Positions 1-15,447 of a stretch of 64,000 bases of DNA are shown in pieces; position 1 is the stretch's first letter; each line of letters begins with the position of its first letter. The notes beneath the pieces were generated by a model, which saw nothing but the letters and a program-made list of their open reading frames with translations, searched no databases and was not told the DNA's origin. Source of the DNA: Rhododendron vialii (taxonomy: Eukaryota > Streptophyta > Magnoliopsida > Ericales > Ericaceae); NCBI RefSeq assembly GCF_030253575.1, contig NC_080568.1:7043501-7107500 (forward strand), written 5' to 3'. The translations under genes and the position numbers were made by a program.

Positions 1-249
1 ACATAATTGACTTATGCTAAGAAGATTGTGTTTTAAACCACTAACAAGTAAAACATCTTCAATAATAGGAGAATTACCTATATCACCGATTCCTATGATT
101 TTGCCTTTGTTGTTGTCTCCAAATGTGACATGTCCACCATCTTTAGACGAAAGAGAATTGAAAGCCCTCTTGTCACCGGTCATGTGTCTTGAACATCCAC
201 TATCAAGGTACCAACTTCCTTCCTTGAGAGAACTTTTGAAGCATACCTA
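1..249 (-). pseudogene. Ty1/copia pol start (protease, GAG-pre-integrase), cut by window edge
   Basis: On the minus strand the frame opened after a stop at 247-249 reads an aspartic protease start, WYLDSGCSRHMTGD (near 172-213), followed by a segment ending LKHNLLSISQL, the usual GAG-pre-integrase entry of Ty1/copia pol. The catalytic Asp is in the DSG motif. The protease frame is shifted by one base from the gag frame just upstream, and both frames carry a stop between 247 and 262. The element is therefore either decayed here or expresses pol by another route; decay is more likely. The rest of pol lies outside the window. Confidence 0.75.
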
Positions 250-259
250 CAATAGCACA

Positions 260-1906
260 TCAATTCTTGACTTTTGGTACCCAAATCATCTTGGGTCCTT
301 GAAGGTTAGCATTGATACGGTTCTTAGGAACCCAGACCTTTTTTGCATTAGAAGATGAGTATCCTTTCATAGGACATGTAGGAGAAATATGACCAATTTT
401 ACCACAATAATGACATGTCAATTTAGAATGGCTAAAAGGAGGAACATCTTTTTCAAAAAGATTTTTGTGTTGAGTGGGATTATAACCAATTCCGGCCTTG
501 TGAAAAGAAACCATTTGTTTTCCAAGAAGAATGTCTAAACTTTCTTTTCCATTAGTGAGTTTTGAAAGAGAATTAGTTAAATCATCAATTTGTTTTTCTA
601 AAGATTCGTTTTTGGAAGTATCCTTCAAATACTCTTTTTCTTTTTCCAAAGAGGTTCTTAAACTTTCATTTTCTTCCTCCAAAATATTTTTCTCTTCAAT
701 TAAATCATCTATTTCTAGTGAAAGATCTTTAGCAACCTTTTTAAGAAATTTGTTTTTAGAAACAACCTTTTCAAATTCTACTTTCAACTCTTTATAGGCA
801 ATAAATAATTCATCAAAGGAATAGGATGAGTCGAGATCTACCTCGTTTTCTTCGATGGCCATGAAACACAAGTTAGCGACCTCTTGTTGCTCATCGTCCT
901 CATCGGAGCTACTATCGTCACTATTGTCCCATGCGGCCATCATAGCTCTCTTTTTGTCCTTCTTTGAATATTTTTTTGCATATGGACATTCACTTTTGAT
1001 GTGGCCGGGCTTCTTGCACTCGTAGCAAATGATTGGATCCTTTTTACTATTTTCTTCTTTGCCTCCATCTTTTCTTGAAAATCCTCTGCCTTTGTGAGAT
1101 GCTCTATTTTTGAGGAGTTTCTTGAACGTTTTTGTGATGAGCGCCATTTCATCATCCTCACTTTCGTTGCTTGAATCCTCCTTGCTTTTTGATTTGCTTG
1201 TTGTACTTTTGAAGGCAAGATCCTTAACTTTCTTCTCTTTTTCACCCTTGAGGTTGTGATGCATTTCCTCCGTCATGAGAGATCCCATGAGCTTGTCCAT
1301 CGTGTATGTTGAGAAATCTTTGGATTGTAGGATGATGGAGGTGGTAGTGTCCCAATTGGTTGGCATGGAACGGAGCACCTTCCTTGTCATTTCGGATTGA
1401 CTGTAAATCTTTCCAAGAGCTTTTAAACCGTTAGTAATACTAGCAAATCTAGCAAACATTTGAGATATAGATTCATCCGGTTTCATTTTGAAGAGCTCAT
1501 AGCTATGCACAAGAATATCAATTTTGGACTCCTTAACTTGACTATCTCCTTCATGTGACATTTCTAACTTATCCCATATTTCTTTAGCCGATTCACATGC
1601 GGAAACACAATCATATTCATTGGGAGTAATAGCACAAAAAAGAAGGTTCATAGCTCTATAGTTCTTTTCTATTGAAGCCTTTTCCAAATGACTCCACTCA
1701 TAATCTGGTTTAGGCATAGTCTCTTCTCCAACTTTCTTAGTAGGAATAATGGGACCATTTTTGATAATTTTCCATAGATCATAATCCGTGGATTGAATAA
1801 AGATCATCATTCTATTTTTCCAATGAGAGTAATTTTCTCCGGTGAACAAGGGAGGTCTATTGGACGATTGACCTTCGATACAAGAAACATTACTAGTGGT
1901 TGCCAT
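260..1906 (-). CDS. Ty1/copia retrotransposon Gag, 548 aa
   Basis: This is the structural capsid protein of a copia-type LTR retrotransposon. The N-terminal half (about residues 20-220) is a UBN2-type gag domain, with FTGENYSHWKNRM near the start. A CCHC zinc knuckle is at C294, C297, H302, C307 and a second one near the C-terminus at C498, C501, H506, C511. Between them is an acidic Ser/Asp stretch (about 328-340) and a Glu/Lys-rich probable coiled coil (about 366-460). The ATG at 1906 lies 44 bases downstream of the primer binding site, which supports this start. The frame is fully open, so the insertion is fairly young, but the following protease frame is shifted. It is a transposon gene, not a host gene. 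Confidence 0.9.
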   Translation of the reverse strand: MATTSNVSCIEGQSSNRPPLFTGENYSHWKNRMMIFIQSTDYDLWKIIKNGPIIPTKKVGEETMPKPDYEWSHLEKASIEKNYRAMNLLFCAITPNEYDCVSACESAKEIWDKLEMSHEGDSQVKESKIDILVHSYELFKMKPDESISQMFARFASITNGLKALGKIYSQSEMTRKVLRSMPTNWDTTTSIILQSKDFSTYTMDKLMGSLMTEEMHHNLKGEKEKKVKDLAFKSTTSKSKSKEDSSNESEDDEMALITKTFKKLLKNRASHKGRGFSRKDGGKEENSKKDPIICYECKKPGHIKSECPYAKKYSKKDKKRAMMAAWDNSDDSSSDEDDEQQEVANLCFMAIEENEVDLDSSYSFDELFIAYKELKVEFEKVVSKNKFLKKVAKDLSLEIDDLIEEKNILEEENESLRTSLEKEKEYLKDTSKNESLEKQIDDLTNSLSKLTNGKESLDILLGKQMVSFHKAGIGYNPTQHKNLFEKDVPPFSHSKLTCHYCGKIGHISPTCPMKGYSSSNAKKVWVPKNRINANLQGPKMIWVPKVKN

Positions 1907-1949
1907 GGATCTTAACTCTTAGATGGTTAAATCTACAAACAAGAGCCGA

Positions 1950-1962
1950 GGCTCTGATACCA
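1950..1962 (-). promoter_or_regulatory. Retrotransposon primer binding site (initiator tRNA-Met)
   Basis: Minus-strand TGGTATCAGAGCC matches the complement of the plant initiator tRNA-Met 3' end, the standard copia primer site. It lies two bases inside the LTR boundary at 1965 and upstream of gag. It fixes the element's orientation (minus) and the inner LTR edge. Confidence 0.85.
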
Positions 1963-1964
1963 AT

Positions 1965-3086
1965 TGTTACCCAAATTATGCAACCTAGAGGGGGGGTGAA
2001 TAGGATTGCTAGTAATAATTACCAATAAAAATTTATCTCTAACAATATATGCAAACAATAAGTATGCAATCAAAATAGAGAGATAGAGAGATAGAACCCG
2101 TTTATAGTGGTTCGGTCCGGATTTGTCCACGGTCCGGCCCTACTCCACTTCTCCTCAAGCAATTACTTGAAGGTTAGACTAATCTTTAAAAGATTACAAC
2201 TTGTAAGTCTTGCGGGTGCTTACAAGAACCGAATGCCTCTAGCTTTCCCGAGGAGCTAGCACAACCGCAAGAATTTTCTCCGAAAACTTCTCAAAAACAA
2301 TAACACCCAAATTCCAACCCGAATTTGGTCTTCTAAGCTTTCAAGTGTTTGACTCAAACACTCACTTAGGAAATACAAGTATGTGAAGAAGGTATGAAAA
2401 TTATCGCTCACGACTTGTACAAATTTTCTCTCAAGAATAATATGAAAGTGGAAGAACAATGAGAATTTTTGGCTTTGATCTTTTGAGAATTTGCTCTTGC
2501 AATAATATGGAATGTTGTAGCTTGTGTATGTACTCATTAATGAGTTCTTGATGCCTTATATAGCCATCCATATGCTTCCTAGCCGTTGGAAACTAGCTGT
2601 TGGAACTAGCCGTTGGAAACTAGCCGTTTGAAACTAGCCGTTGGAAACTAGCCGTTTGAAACTAGCCGTTGGAAACTAGCCGTTTGAAACTAGCCGTTTG
2701 AAACTAGCCGTTTGAAACTAGCCGTTGGAAACTAGCCGTTTGAAACTAGCCGTTTGATAGAGTGGTCATCCGGGTGGTCGTCCGGTTGTCACAGCTTTCT
2801 GTTCAGACAGCCGGCTTGTCAGCCGGTTCGTCAACCTGTGGCTCACAATTTCATCTAAATAAACCGTTAAAGCATGTATTGAGCTCAATAAAGTCTTTGT
2901 AAATATAAATCATGAATCCAAGAGACTTTATGCTATATTTCAAGGTCACGAAAATATTTAATTCGGGAATCGACTTTTCGATAATTTTGTATTTGCCGAA
3001 TAAAAATATCATTGAATTAATCATCAAAATAATTAATAGAGATGCATATAAATTTTCACAAATTATAATGCATACATTTTTCAACA
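1965..3086 (-). mobile_element. 5' LTR of the copia element
   Basis: The LTR begins at 1965 on the plus strand with TGTTACCC, next to the primer site, and most likely ends at TTTTTCAACA (3086), giving TGTT...AACA ends and about 1.1 kb. It holds the PBS-adjacent G-run near 1990 (seven G) common in plant copia LTRs and a minisatellite at 2580-2756. The outer edge is inferred from the terminal bases only: the partner LTR is outside the window, so no target duplication could be compared. Confidence 0.65.
2580..2756. repeat. 16-bp minisatellite inside the LTR
   Basis: About ten direct copies of a 16-base unit of the form GTTGGAAACTAGCC or GTTTGAAACTAGCC, with TTG/TTT as the main variable position. 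It lies in the upstream (U3-like) part of the minus-strand LTR, where tandem repeats can act as enhancer units. Confidence 0.85.
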
Positions 3087-3721
3087 CTAGGGTTGCATGC
3101 ATGCATGGCTAGGTTAACTAGTTTTGGAAGTAAAATGATGAGATTCCTTGGCCCATGATTATGTATGGTCAAATCAAAGCCTTATTGGCGACTTGATAAT
3201 CAATGACCAATGGTCAAAAATTTTCCTAGCATTTATGAACCAAAGGGTAAAGGAATATGGGTTATAATTAGGGTTTGAAATGACTTGTCATGGGGTATAA
3301 TAATTACCCCTAAAAGTCTAAGGGTTCAATTAGGGTTCGGGAGGTTCAAAAGGCTCCAAGTCGGTCAAAAAGGTCCAATTAGGGTTAGGGTAATGTAACT
3401 AGGTGAATCGGTGGTCCGGTTCCACCAACTAATCGGTTGGATGCTAATTCTACTTGCCAAGTAGGATTTCTAGCCAAGAAATATAATTTAAAGATTTTAT
3501 CTAACTCGTTAGGAAAATATACAAGTGCTTTTATAAGCATACTTGTCTTTAGAAAATGACTAGATTGTCCGGCGTGAAAGATATCATTTTACAAGTCTCA
3601 AATCTAATTATGACGGATTATTAAAATTAAAAAGAAATTTTTTAGTAGCAAATCCAAGTAGTTAAAATAAAATTTAAATATTTAACGAAATTTTTATTTA
3701 CCAAAAATCAGGGTCGTTACA
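3087..3721 (-). mobile_element. End of an older LTR (TGTAACGACCCTG type)
   Basis: On the minus strand this stretch begins TGTAACGACCCTGATTTTTGG at 3721, the same kind of start as the complete 2.4-kb LTR at 40947 (TGTAACGCCCTGATTTTCGG). The copia LTR abuts its other side, so the copia element probably inserted into it. No coding capacity is seen. Confidence 0.45.
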
Positions 3722-4734
3722 CTTATCTTCAGCACTTTAGCTTCATAGCTCCCAGCAGCTTCCACAGCACCAAACAGCTTTCACAGCATCTTATTTTTAT
3801 TCTCTAAACTTAAGTAAAGATTGCATTTTAAACCTTTATTTTACCTTTTCTTTACTTCAATTTATTTAATGCCCCCATTTGGAAACAATGGCATTACCAG
3901 AATTTTGAGATTTCAATCCAATCAAAATGTTGACCCCCAGCTTTTAGTGTAAAAAAGAAAACAACACACTTTTCTATCGAATAAATGGCTCAAAACATGA
4001 CCTTAATCTTTGAATAAAACCTTGCAATTTTGAAGTTGCTCTTAGAAAAATTCAAGGATCAATTACCGCCATTTTTTATCTCGAAAATCGATATTTTTTC
4101 GAAAAGTGATTTTTCCATACTTAGACAAATTTTCAGGGGCCGACAGGGTCTTCATTGGTTCCTCGAGTACTTGGATGCACTCGGGCCATGGATGATGTCA
4201 AAATATGCCTTATTCACATGATTTACCTGAAAGCACTAAAAACATACCTTATGAGTAAACGCAATTAAGAAGCAACTAATTAAGCGATGAAATTAACTAA
4301 AACTAGATACTAGCGCACCCTGCATTGCATTAACGGGTGCTTATCAGGTACACTTCTTCTACTTCTAGTCTTAACCAAACGAGGAAGTCTATAAATGTGG
4401 AATTCATGTGATAGTGATTTAGCAATATTGGTTTTAACTGTAGCTAAAATCTTGATTCTATAGGTTGCATATGGTTGTTGACATTGAGTTTGGGAGGTTC
4501 TTCTTGATGATTTAGTAGAATTGTGATTATCTGTGAATATGTTCCCAATTCAATACTTGTATAGAAAAACATGAGCCCTTATTCAATATTCATACCATGG
4601 CCTTAAAGAAAAACTTGGGCATTTGCTTTCTACTCATTTCACTGTAGTAATTGAAAACTTGTGTCATTATTCTATACTTGCATGCTGGTTTTTGAAACTT
4701 AAAAGTGTAAATTTTAATTTCTCATGATAGGCAA
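3722..4734. other. Unassigned AT-rich stretch
   Basis: No gene, RNA or bounded repeat recognised. It may include the 5' side and intron of the Myb/SANT-like pseudogene that follows. Short open frames here look like chance. Confidence 0.3.
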
Positions 4735-5560
4735 ACCCCGATGCAAAGAAGTTCCATATGCGGCCTCTTCCCAAGTTTGATCAACTAGTGGTAATCTTTG
4801 GGAAAGATTGAGCTACGGTGCTTGTGCTGAAACTGCCGAAGAAAAGAAGCGTCGATAGGAAAAAGAGCGGAGTGAAAGAAGCTTGTACTATATTGATGAA
4901 TTCTTGACTCAAAATGAAGTGCAGTTTGAAAACTTGGATGACAGATTACGATAACCTTCAAAAAAATTTCACCTCGATTCAAAACCATCCTCCAAAGGCA
5001 CTAAAAGAAAAAGAGCAATGGTTGATTTACTGCTTGAGCAATTTCAAGTGTTCAACAACGGAATCAATGAAGTTGCTACTGCACTAGAGAAGGAAATCTG
5101 GTTCTCCATGAAGGAAACTTGGCACTAAAAGAGGGCCAACCACGTGTTTACTCTGAGGAAGAAGTATTCTAGGAATCGGAAAATTTGGGAGTTGAAGAAG
5201 ACCTTCAGTTTCTTGCTTACAACTTCATTACGTCAAATCCAGGACTAGTGAGAGCTTTCTTTGTTTGTCCAACTCACCGATGCAAGGCATGGCTAGTTGA
5301 AAAGATTCGTGCTTCTAGTAACACATGTTGAGGTGGAGTATGGAATTTTTGGATGAAACTGTTCGAAGGTATGTGCATTTTGCTGATGACTTTAGTGGTG
5401 CAGAAGGCCAGAGTTGGAAATCATAACTTCGTGGGAAGCACTTACGTTTTGAAGAGACTTTTTGGTGGAACTATATATGTGTATGGTGTGATACTGACTG
5501 TGTTTTTGCAAAGTCTCAGAACCTGATGCAGTGGTTGTAACATTATGAACTTGTAAATAT
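4735..5560 (+). pseudogene. Myb/SANT-like (L10-interacting/Harbinger-type) protein remnant
   Basis: An acceptor-like AG at about 4730-4732 opens a frame with the pattern AxxFHMRPLPKFDQLVVIFGK, as seen after the Myb/SANT helix of plant L10-interacting MYB-like proteins and PIF/Harbinger accessory proteins. Later segments read KKRR..ERS..YYIDEFLTQNEV (4850-4920) and EEDLQFLAYNFITSNPGL (5190-5250). The frames are broken by several stops and shifts, for example the TGA just after the first block and the TAG near 4856. The family is assigned from residue patterns only. Confidence 0.5.
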
Positions 5561-5902
5561 TTTACTGGTATGTGGTTTAGTTGAATAGTTGTGCTTCTTG
5601 GAAATATATCTGCTGGAATGTCAATGGAAATATATCATGCGTGATTTCTTATTTCTACAATTTCTATTTCAAATGCTTTGAGTTTTGGCTTTTGATATTC
5701 CAGGTGTGTTCCATTTGTGTGTTTGGATGATGAAGCAACTAACTTTTGAATTTATAATGAAAAGGTAGTTAAAATTTTTTTCTTTTCTTTCCATTTTCCT
5801 TTTGAAGCCAAACAAGAGAAAACCATTTTCCTCATAGTTTCTTTTCATTTTCTTTCTACAATCAAACAAGATAAAAGAATTCACTTTCTTCCATTTTCCC
5901 TC

Positions 5903-5937
5903 TCTTTATTTTCCTTTCCTTTCCTTTCCTTTCCTTT
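5903..5937. repeat. TTTCC microsatellite
   Basis: Tandem TTTCC/CCTTT units in a pyrimidine-rich stretch. Confidence 0.8.
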
Positions 5938-6474
5938 ACACAAGTTCCAAACAGAGCCTTAATTCGCCCATTAACCCAAAAATATATTTTAAGTATTTAA
6001 AATGACTAAAACACCCATGAATACGTAAAATGATGAAATTACCCATGTACACAAACATGACCAAATTATCCATGTGTGCTATAATGACCAAATTACCCTT
6101 GTTCACTAGTTTCTGGATTTCCAAATAACCCAACAAATATTGGCCACTAATGCAAGAATACCAATGCCCATACAATAAAGAAAATGGGGTGCCAAAACAC
6201 TTTTCCTTACACCCTGCCATTGTCTTGGGTTTGCATGGGTAGTATAGTCATTAAAGGGCCTTTTTATTGGTGCCCAAGTCCGACAAAGCCATTGGCCTCT
6301 ATTTTGACCAATTCTTCCTTGATTTGGGGGAGGAAGCGTGTCTGAGGCAACAAATAATGGAAAATTTAAATAATTATCATCTTTATCCATGTCATGTAAT
6401 AATTCATCCCGTCCACTTTTCATACTTATGTTTTCATTCTTGCATTATGTAAATTACCATTATTACCCTTTATT

Positions 6475-6481
<7 letters not shown>
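5938..6481. other. Non-coding stretch, nothing recognised
   Basis: The short open frames here show no family resemblance or codon pattern. At 6000-6110 there are repeated phrases about ATGACCAAATTA/ATGATGAAATTA, which look like a degenerate short tandem repeat. Confidence 0.3.

Positions 6482-6552
<71 letters not shown>
6482..6552. repeat. (AC)n(AT)n microsatellite
   Basis: A run of AC dinucleotides passes directly into a run of AT dinucleotides. Confidence 0.95.
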
Positions 6553-6553
<1 letters not shown>

Positions 6554-6564
6554 GGGGTGGTTCC

Positions 6565-6918
6565 GGGGACACTTAAAAAAACCCTTAAAAAAACACTTCA
6601 TAGTTTCCGATCGAATTTTGATGATCCGGGCCGCTCAATGTGATCAGAACGTGATTTTAAGGGTGCCCGTGAGAAATCAGTAAAAAAAAAAGCCGGGAAG
6701 GGTTTCATCCGAACAGTTTTTTATTGAACTTTATTGAACGATCTAATAAAAAATTGCTCAAATCAAGCCCTTCCCGGTTAGTTTTTTTGCCAGTTTCTCG
6801 CGGGCACCCTTAAAATCACGTTCTGAACACATTGAGCGGCTCGAATCATCAAAATTTGATCGGGAACTATGAGATTAAGATTTGGAGTGTTTTTTTAAGG
6901 GGTTTTTTAAGTGTCCCC
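6565..6918. mobile_element. Long foldback MITE (GGGGACACTTAAAAAA ends)
   Basis: Left arm GGGGACACTTAAAAAA and right arm TTTTTTAAGTGTCCCC are inverted. The arms keep pairing inward through the AATTTTGATGAT, ACGTGATTTTAAGGGTGCCCG and GCCGGGAAGGG segments, so nearly the whole 354 bp folds on itself. No coding capacity. No clear target duplication was found. Confidence 0.75.
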
Positions 6919-7180
6919 TTAAAAAATATATGCAGAGATTTTTAAAAAAATATATGCAGAGATTTTTAGGACTAAAAGATAATCTTGAAGATCCTCTAAC
7001 TTAATTCTAGGATAACCACCTAGTCAAATCCCTAGGATTAAAGAGTTTGCTTTGAGTGTTGGTTCACCCTTCTTTGATGCTAGGCCTTCTCTAGAGTCTT
7101 CACCGCCTCATCGTGCGCCACCAGAGCCTTGTCCTTATGGTATAGGTCACTATATGCAAAATATTCATTGGTAAGCTGAT

Positions 7181-8117
7181 AAGCTGTTTATACTCGTTTT
7201 TGGCATCGCAGATCGGGTTAGCCGTGATTAGCCATTTAATTAATTTTTTGATTAAATTGGGCCGAAACTGTGTAATTGATTGGCGATTAAGTATTGGGCC
7301 ATGAGTTTTTTCTCTTACATTTGGGCCCAAGAAGAACGCAGCCCACGATTTTGGGGAAGGAAACCCATGGTTTGGCCCACAAAGAAAATGCTGATTTGGC
7401 CCACGAAGTGTTTTGGCCACGATTTTAGGGAGTTGGTTATTTCCTGGAGGCAGTTGATTTCTTCCCATTCAAAGGCCGCATGTCAAGCTAGCACAAAAAG
7501 GGGAAGTGGGGAGTTACTTGCCACATCACCCATGATCTTTCAACTGCTGAAAATTGCCAATGATCTTGCATGCACAAAAGAAGGAGCATCAAGGGACACT
7601 TGGCGGCATATGGAGCAAGCAGAAATTCGGATTCAAGCCTGAATCAGCTTACTGCTTTGCCTATATATAGTAGAATCAAAGAAGAAAAACGGGTCCAACA
7701 TAAATCAAAGCTCAACACTTCAAAACACTTTCGTACTTTTAGCAAAGTAGACTATCGAGTACCTCGTACTCAAACTTATTCGAACTCACTTCTTTTAGTA
7801 GCTTGAATTTTACTTTTCTTGTACCACTTTATTATCTTGGTGTAATAAAATTTATGTTTTACGTTCCATTTCCTATACGACTAGAAAATTTTAAGTCTAC
7901 AACCGTGTGGCAAACCACGAATCTCCTTGTGATCATTAACCCTTTGGGTCACACGCAATCGCCTTAAAAGTTAAAAGTCACGATTCACGGCAATCGTCAT
8001 CCGAAGTTAGGCGCTACAAGTCTTGGCACGCTCGCACTCAACCAACCAATGCCTGCAAACACATCCGCACCTTGTTTGGCGTACGTGTGTCAAAAACGAG
8101 AGTTTTCACACGCTTCC
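7181..8117. repeat. Possible LTR or terminal-inverted-repeat element
   Basis: The ends share an inverted pattern, AAGCTGTTTATACTCGTTTTTG on the left against CAAAAACGAGAGTTTTCACACGCTT on the right. The interior has a TATATATAG box near 7660, followed by a leader-like stretch. It could be a solo LTR (TG...CA), but I find no matching direct duplication. Confidence 0.3.
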
Positions 8118-8963
8118 TAACTTAGTATATTTTCCTTGTGAAATGACATCTGTTTTTCATTAAGTGAGGTTCAGTTAATTGAATTCATACATTTGAGCTT
8201 ATTGATGTTGTGTGTTAGATACCAAAACTCCTTTTGAAATTGTGTTTGGTTTATGTCATCTTCATCGTTCTGGATTCTTGCGGTCTATGATTTGGACCAG
8301 TGGATGATATACATCTTTCATCATATACCATGTAAAGACTGCATTTTGAGGTTCATTTTGGGATGGTTCTGCTACTCTGTATTTGTTTATTTACAAATAC
8401 TTAATTTCTAGGTCTTTGTTAGCTTGTCGTACCAATGTAGTCATATTAGAAAATTATATAAATCCTATTGAAAGAAACGGTTAGAGAAACCTTCTCTGCT
8501 AAACATTTAAAGTAGTCATTTTAAGCTAATTTTGATATGTGTGGGTACCTATGGCTATGATTAGTTCTTTTGACACTCAATTGGGTTTGAATCCAACAGT
8601 AAATGACATGCTGACTATACTCTGTGCTCGCCGTGGCTGCTGAGGTTTCATCGGCGTTTAGCCGTGTTTTGCACGGTTTGGCTGGTGTTTCGCTCTTTGC
8701 ATCCAGAGTCCACCGTGGCAACGGGGACTCGCCCCGGAGTAGTGTCCTGATTGCAGCATTGAACCGGAATCCGGATTTTCACTCGCCCCATTCGTGCCTT
8801 GAGCTGCCGGCGTGGCCTTAAGGGAGAGCATATCCTTGGATGGGTTGTGACGTCCTTTGGCTTGAAGTTATGCCATTCCCGGGACTCTTATTAGAGATAA
8901 AATTATTTACACGGCCAGTGTAAGCATTTGTTTTCTCCAAATAGTTTTAGTGTTACTTTTCAG
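8118..8963 (+). other. Unassigned region with a GC-rich exon-like patch
   Basis: The patch 8595-8821 is clearly richer in GC than its surroundings and is open in one plus-strand frame, but the product matches no family I know. Pyrimidine-rich sequence and an AG lead into the next fragment at 8964. It may be part of a captured or decayed host gene. Confidence 0.25.
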
Positions 8964-9168
8964 GGGTTAATAGAAGTTGTATTATAGAATTATGGGTAAG
9001 TAATCCTGATAATTGCTCAAAGGCCAGGGGGTCAGGTGCCCACCCTGATCTCAATGTAAATACTGATAACCATTTGAAGTCAGTGCTGGCCCCGACATTT
9101 GGGTTGTCCAAGCTTGACTTTCCGCTTGGTTGCCCACTCGAAAATTCTAATCGCAATGAAGATTTGCA
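8964..9168 (+). pseudogene. Unidentified gene fragment, exon-like
   Basis: A pyrimidine-rich acceptor (TTACTTTTCAG, ending about 8963) is followed by about 200 open bases with balanced codon use, including NPDNCSKARGSGAHPDLNVN. I do not recognise the protein. The open frame runs into a foldback MITE at 9145, so the exon is interrupted or ends there. Confidence 0.3.
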
Positions 9169-9517
9169 GGGAACCACGCAAGAAAAAATGCGTTTGGACT
9201 CATTCCGGGTCTCACAAAAATCTAGAAAAATATACAAAATTTTTTGAATATTATTTTATGGGGTCCTGTAAAAAATCGGCTCCAAGGGATATCGATCGGT
9301 AAGTATTACTTTTGGATTCGTTGGGGCGAAACTGCTCAATTCGTCTATATGAATTCAAAAGTAACACTTACTGATGTCCGTTGAAACTGATTTTTTATAG
9401 AGCCCCATAAAATAATATTAAAAAATTTATGAATATTTTTCTAGATTTTTGTGGGACTTGGAATGGGCCTAAACGAGTTTTTTCTTATGTGGTTGTCTGC
9501 AAATCTTTATTGCGAAT
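9145..9517. mobile_element. Foldback MITE, family 1
   Basis: Inverted arms start around TCGCAATGAAGATTTGCAG and end CTGCAAATCTTTATTGCGA. They pair inward through CACAAAAATCTAGAAAAATAT and TATTTTATGGGG. The same inner motif (GGATATCG..GGTAAGTATTACTTTTG) recurs in the element at 44617, so the two belong to one family. Confidence 0.75.
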
Positions 9518-10437
9518 AACAAGGCTCATTGCCCACTAGTGTTAAGTATAAAAAAAAGACATACAAGCAACAACAAAAAAAAGGACAAAAACAAAATTAT
9601 ATTAACCATTTAGCTTGAATTACATCATCCGTCCCTTCTCGTTTTGGCTATAGCGTCCCTTTTCTTTTTTTTCTTCTTATTAATAGTCCTCCTTATTTTC
9701 TCTCTTAATAATTTGCCCTCTTAATTTTTTTTTTATCTGTTATTTACCTAAGGTATGTAAAAACCTCTCTTTTACCCTCCTAATTTTCTCAAGTATCATA
9801 ATTTTTTAAAGTAGGTGGAAACCATACATATAGACTTTTTTTTAAAAATTTGTACAAAATTTTTTGAATGATGCCCCTAAAATTTTTTACTGGATTTCTA
9901 ATTTTTTTTTTTTGTTGCCCCTTGCCGGGGGTTGCCTGAGCCGGCCGGCTTGCGGGGCTTACCCCTGGCCGGCCCTATTTGAAGTGGACCTCACTGTACT
10001 TATGTCAACGCCGAAATTGACGTCTCGCAGCATATTATGGACATATGAATGAGCGTGTTTAGCTCCCCTGACCGATTTTAGATACATTAAAGGAACCTGA
10101 TTCAATCTATCAAAGGATTACAAAGTGCCGAGGTATCGATCCTGAATGCAAGTGTACGTAACTGGAGGATATCTAATTTTCAACTTGTTCAGGCTATTTC
10201 TGTATGGTTGGAGTATACAGCAGAAAATGCACACACCCCTCTGACACAAACTCAATAGTATAAGCAACTCCAAAAACCAATACAAACAAGAACAATTTAT
10301 TGAATTACAAAACCCAGAAGGAAAACAAACCAAAATTGAAAAATGAAACCAGAAAAGAAAAAAAAAATCCAGAGGAATGTAAAGCAGCCCAATTTATTGA
10401 CTTGGTGAAAATGGAAAAGCAAAACCGTATTGGAAAT
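9518..10437. other. Non-coding 3' flank of GST copy a
   Basis: AT-rich with pyrimidine tracts. A short GC-rich island at 9920-9985 (repeated GGCCGG) resembles MITE debris. The last 100-150 bases before 10438 match the 3' flanks of the other GST copies and probably hold the 3'UTR. Confidence 0.4.
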
Positions 10438-14503
<4,066 letters not shown>

Positions 14504-14570
14504 TTAAAGAGGAAATGTGTCTTGGGGAGTTGGTATGGATTGGGAAATTAAGGGTTATTGATACTTTATA

Positions 14571-14866
14571 CTGGTACTAGGATTTTGGGTTGGGGAATAA
14601 ACTACGAAGATGGGTGCCGTCGTTCACGTACTTGAATGCGTCACGGAAAGTTTGAAATGTAATGCGTTCACGTACGTAATTGAATGCATCATGCAAAATT
14701 TGAAATGTGATGACTTATCCTCAAGGACCTCAACACCCCCACCAAACTCCACTTTTTAGCTCCACCCGGGCCAATAATAAAATCCAAACCGTTTATCTCG
14801 CAGGTCTCTTATTCACGAACATGCATATAAAAATCAGTTTGATTGAAAATTGACGAGTATCTGGAA

Positions 14867-14874
<8 letters not shown>
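14571..14874. other. Upstream region of GST copy a
   Basis: Contains a duplicated phrase around TTCACGTAC.TGAATGCGTCA (14622-14643) and TTCACGTACGTAATTGAATGCATCA (14667-14691). Only the first keeps a TGACG core on the gene strand, compared with the paired as-1-like sites of copies c, e, g and i. No gene seen. Confidence 0.4.

Positions 14875-14939
<65 letters not shown>
14875..14939. repeat. (AT)n microsatellite
   Basis: Uninterrupted AT dinucleotides of about 65 bases after an A-run. Confidence 0.95.
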
Positions 14940-14942
<3 letters not shown>

Positions 14943-15006
14943 GATTGCATTGGGCATTTGGGCTCCTTTGGCTTGCCTTGTTTTGTGACCACTCTATCAT
15001 CTCAAA

Positions 15007-15445
15007 GGGTATGTTTAGTTCGATGGAATAGAATTGACAATAGAATAGAATTGAGGTTCGGAATGAAATTGGAGGAAATGAGATTAGAATATCCTTTCCA
15101 TTCCCAAGTTTGGTTGTGCTTAGGAATAGTCATTCTTATCCGCACTGGAATGGTGTGACAATAGTAGTTTTTGGAGTGGAAATAGTGATTTTTGGACTAG
15201 CAATAGCAATTTTGGTGTGGCAAAATTGAATCTTGGAGTGGTACTAATAATTTTGGTGTGACAAAGAAATAGAATGACAATTCCTTAGTTTTTTTTAGTG
15301 GAATAATAATTTCTTTATTAAGGTGAATAGTGATTCAATTGGGAATGATCATTCCATCATTTAATGGTGAACCAAACAAGGGAATAAGTATTTCATGAAA
15401 TGACCATTCCATTCCAAGATTGATTCCATCGAACCAAACATACCC
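15007..15445. mobile_element. MITE with GGGTATGTTTAGTTCGATGG ends
   Basis: The left end GGGTATGTTTAGTTCGATGG is inverted at the right as CCATCGAACCAAACATACCC. The interior has repeated phrases (TTTTGGAGTGG/TTTTGGTGTGG). No coding capacity; a clean target duplication could not be set. Confidence 0.65.
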
Positions 15446-15447
15446 AA

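Noticed and set aside
2580-2756. Telomere- or centromere-type satellite
   Set aside because: The 16-bp unit is confined to the copia LTR and occurs in only about ten copies.
8624-8821. Possible small secreted or alanine-rich protein on plus strand
   Set aside because: Single short frame in a GC-rich patch with no start context or homology; described only as an exon-like patch.
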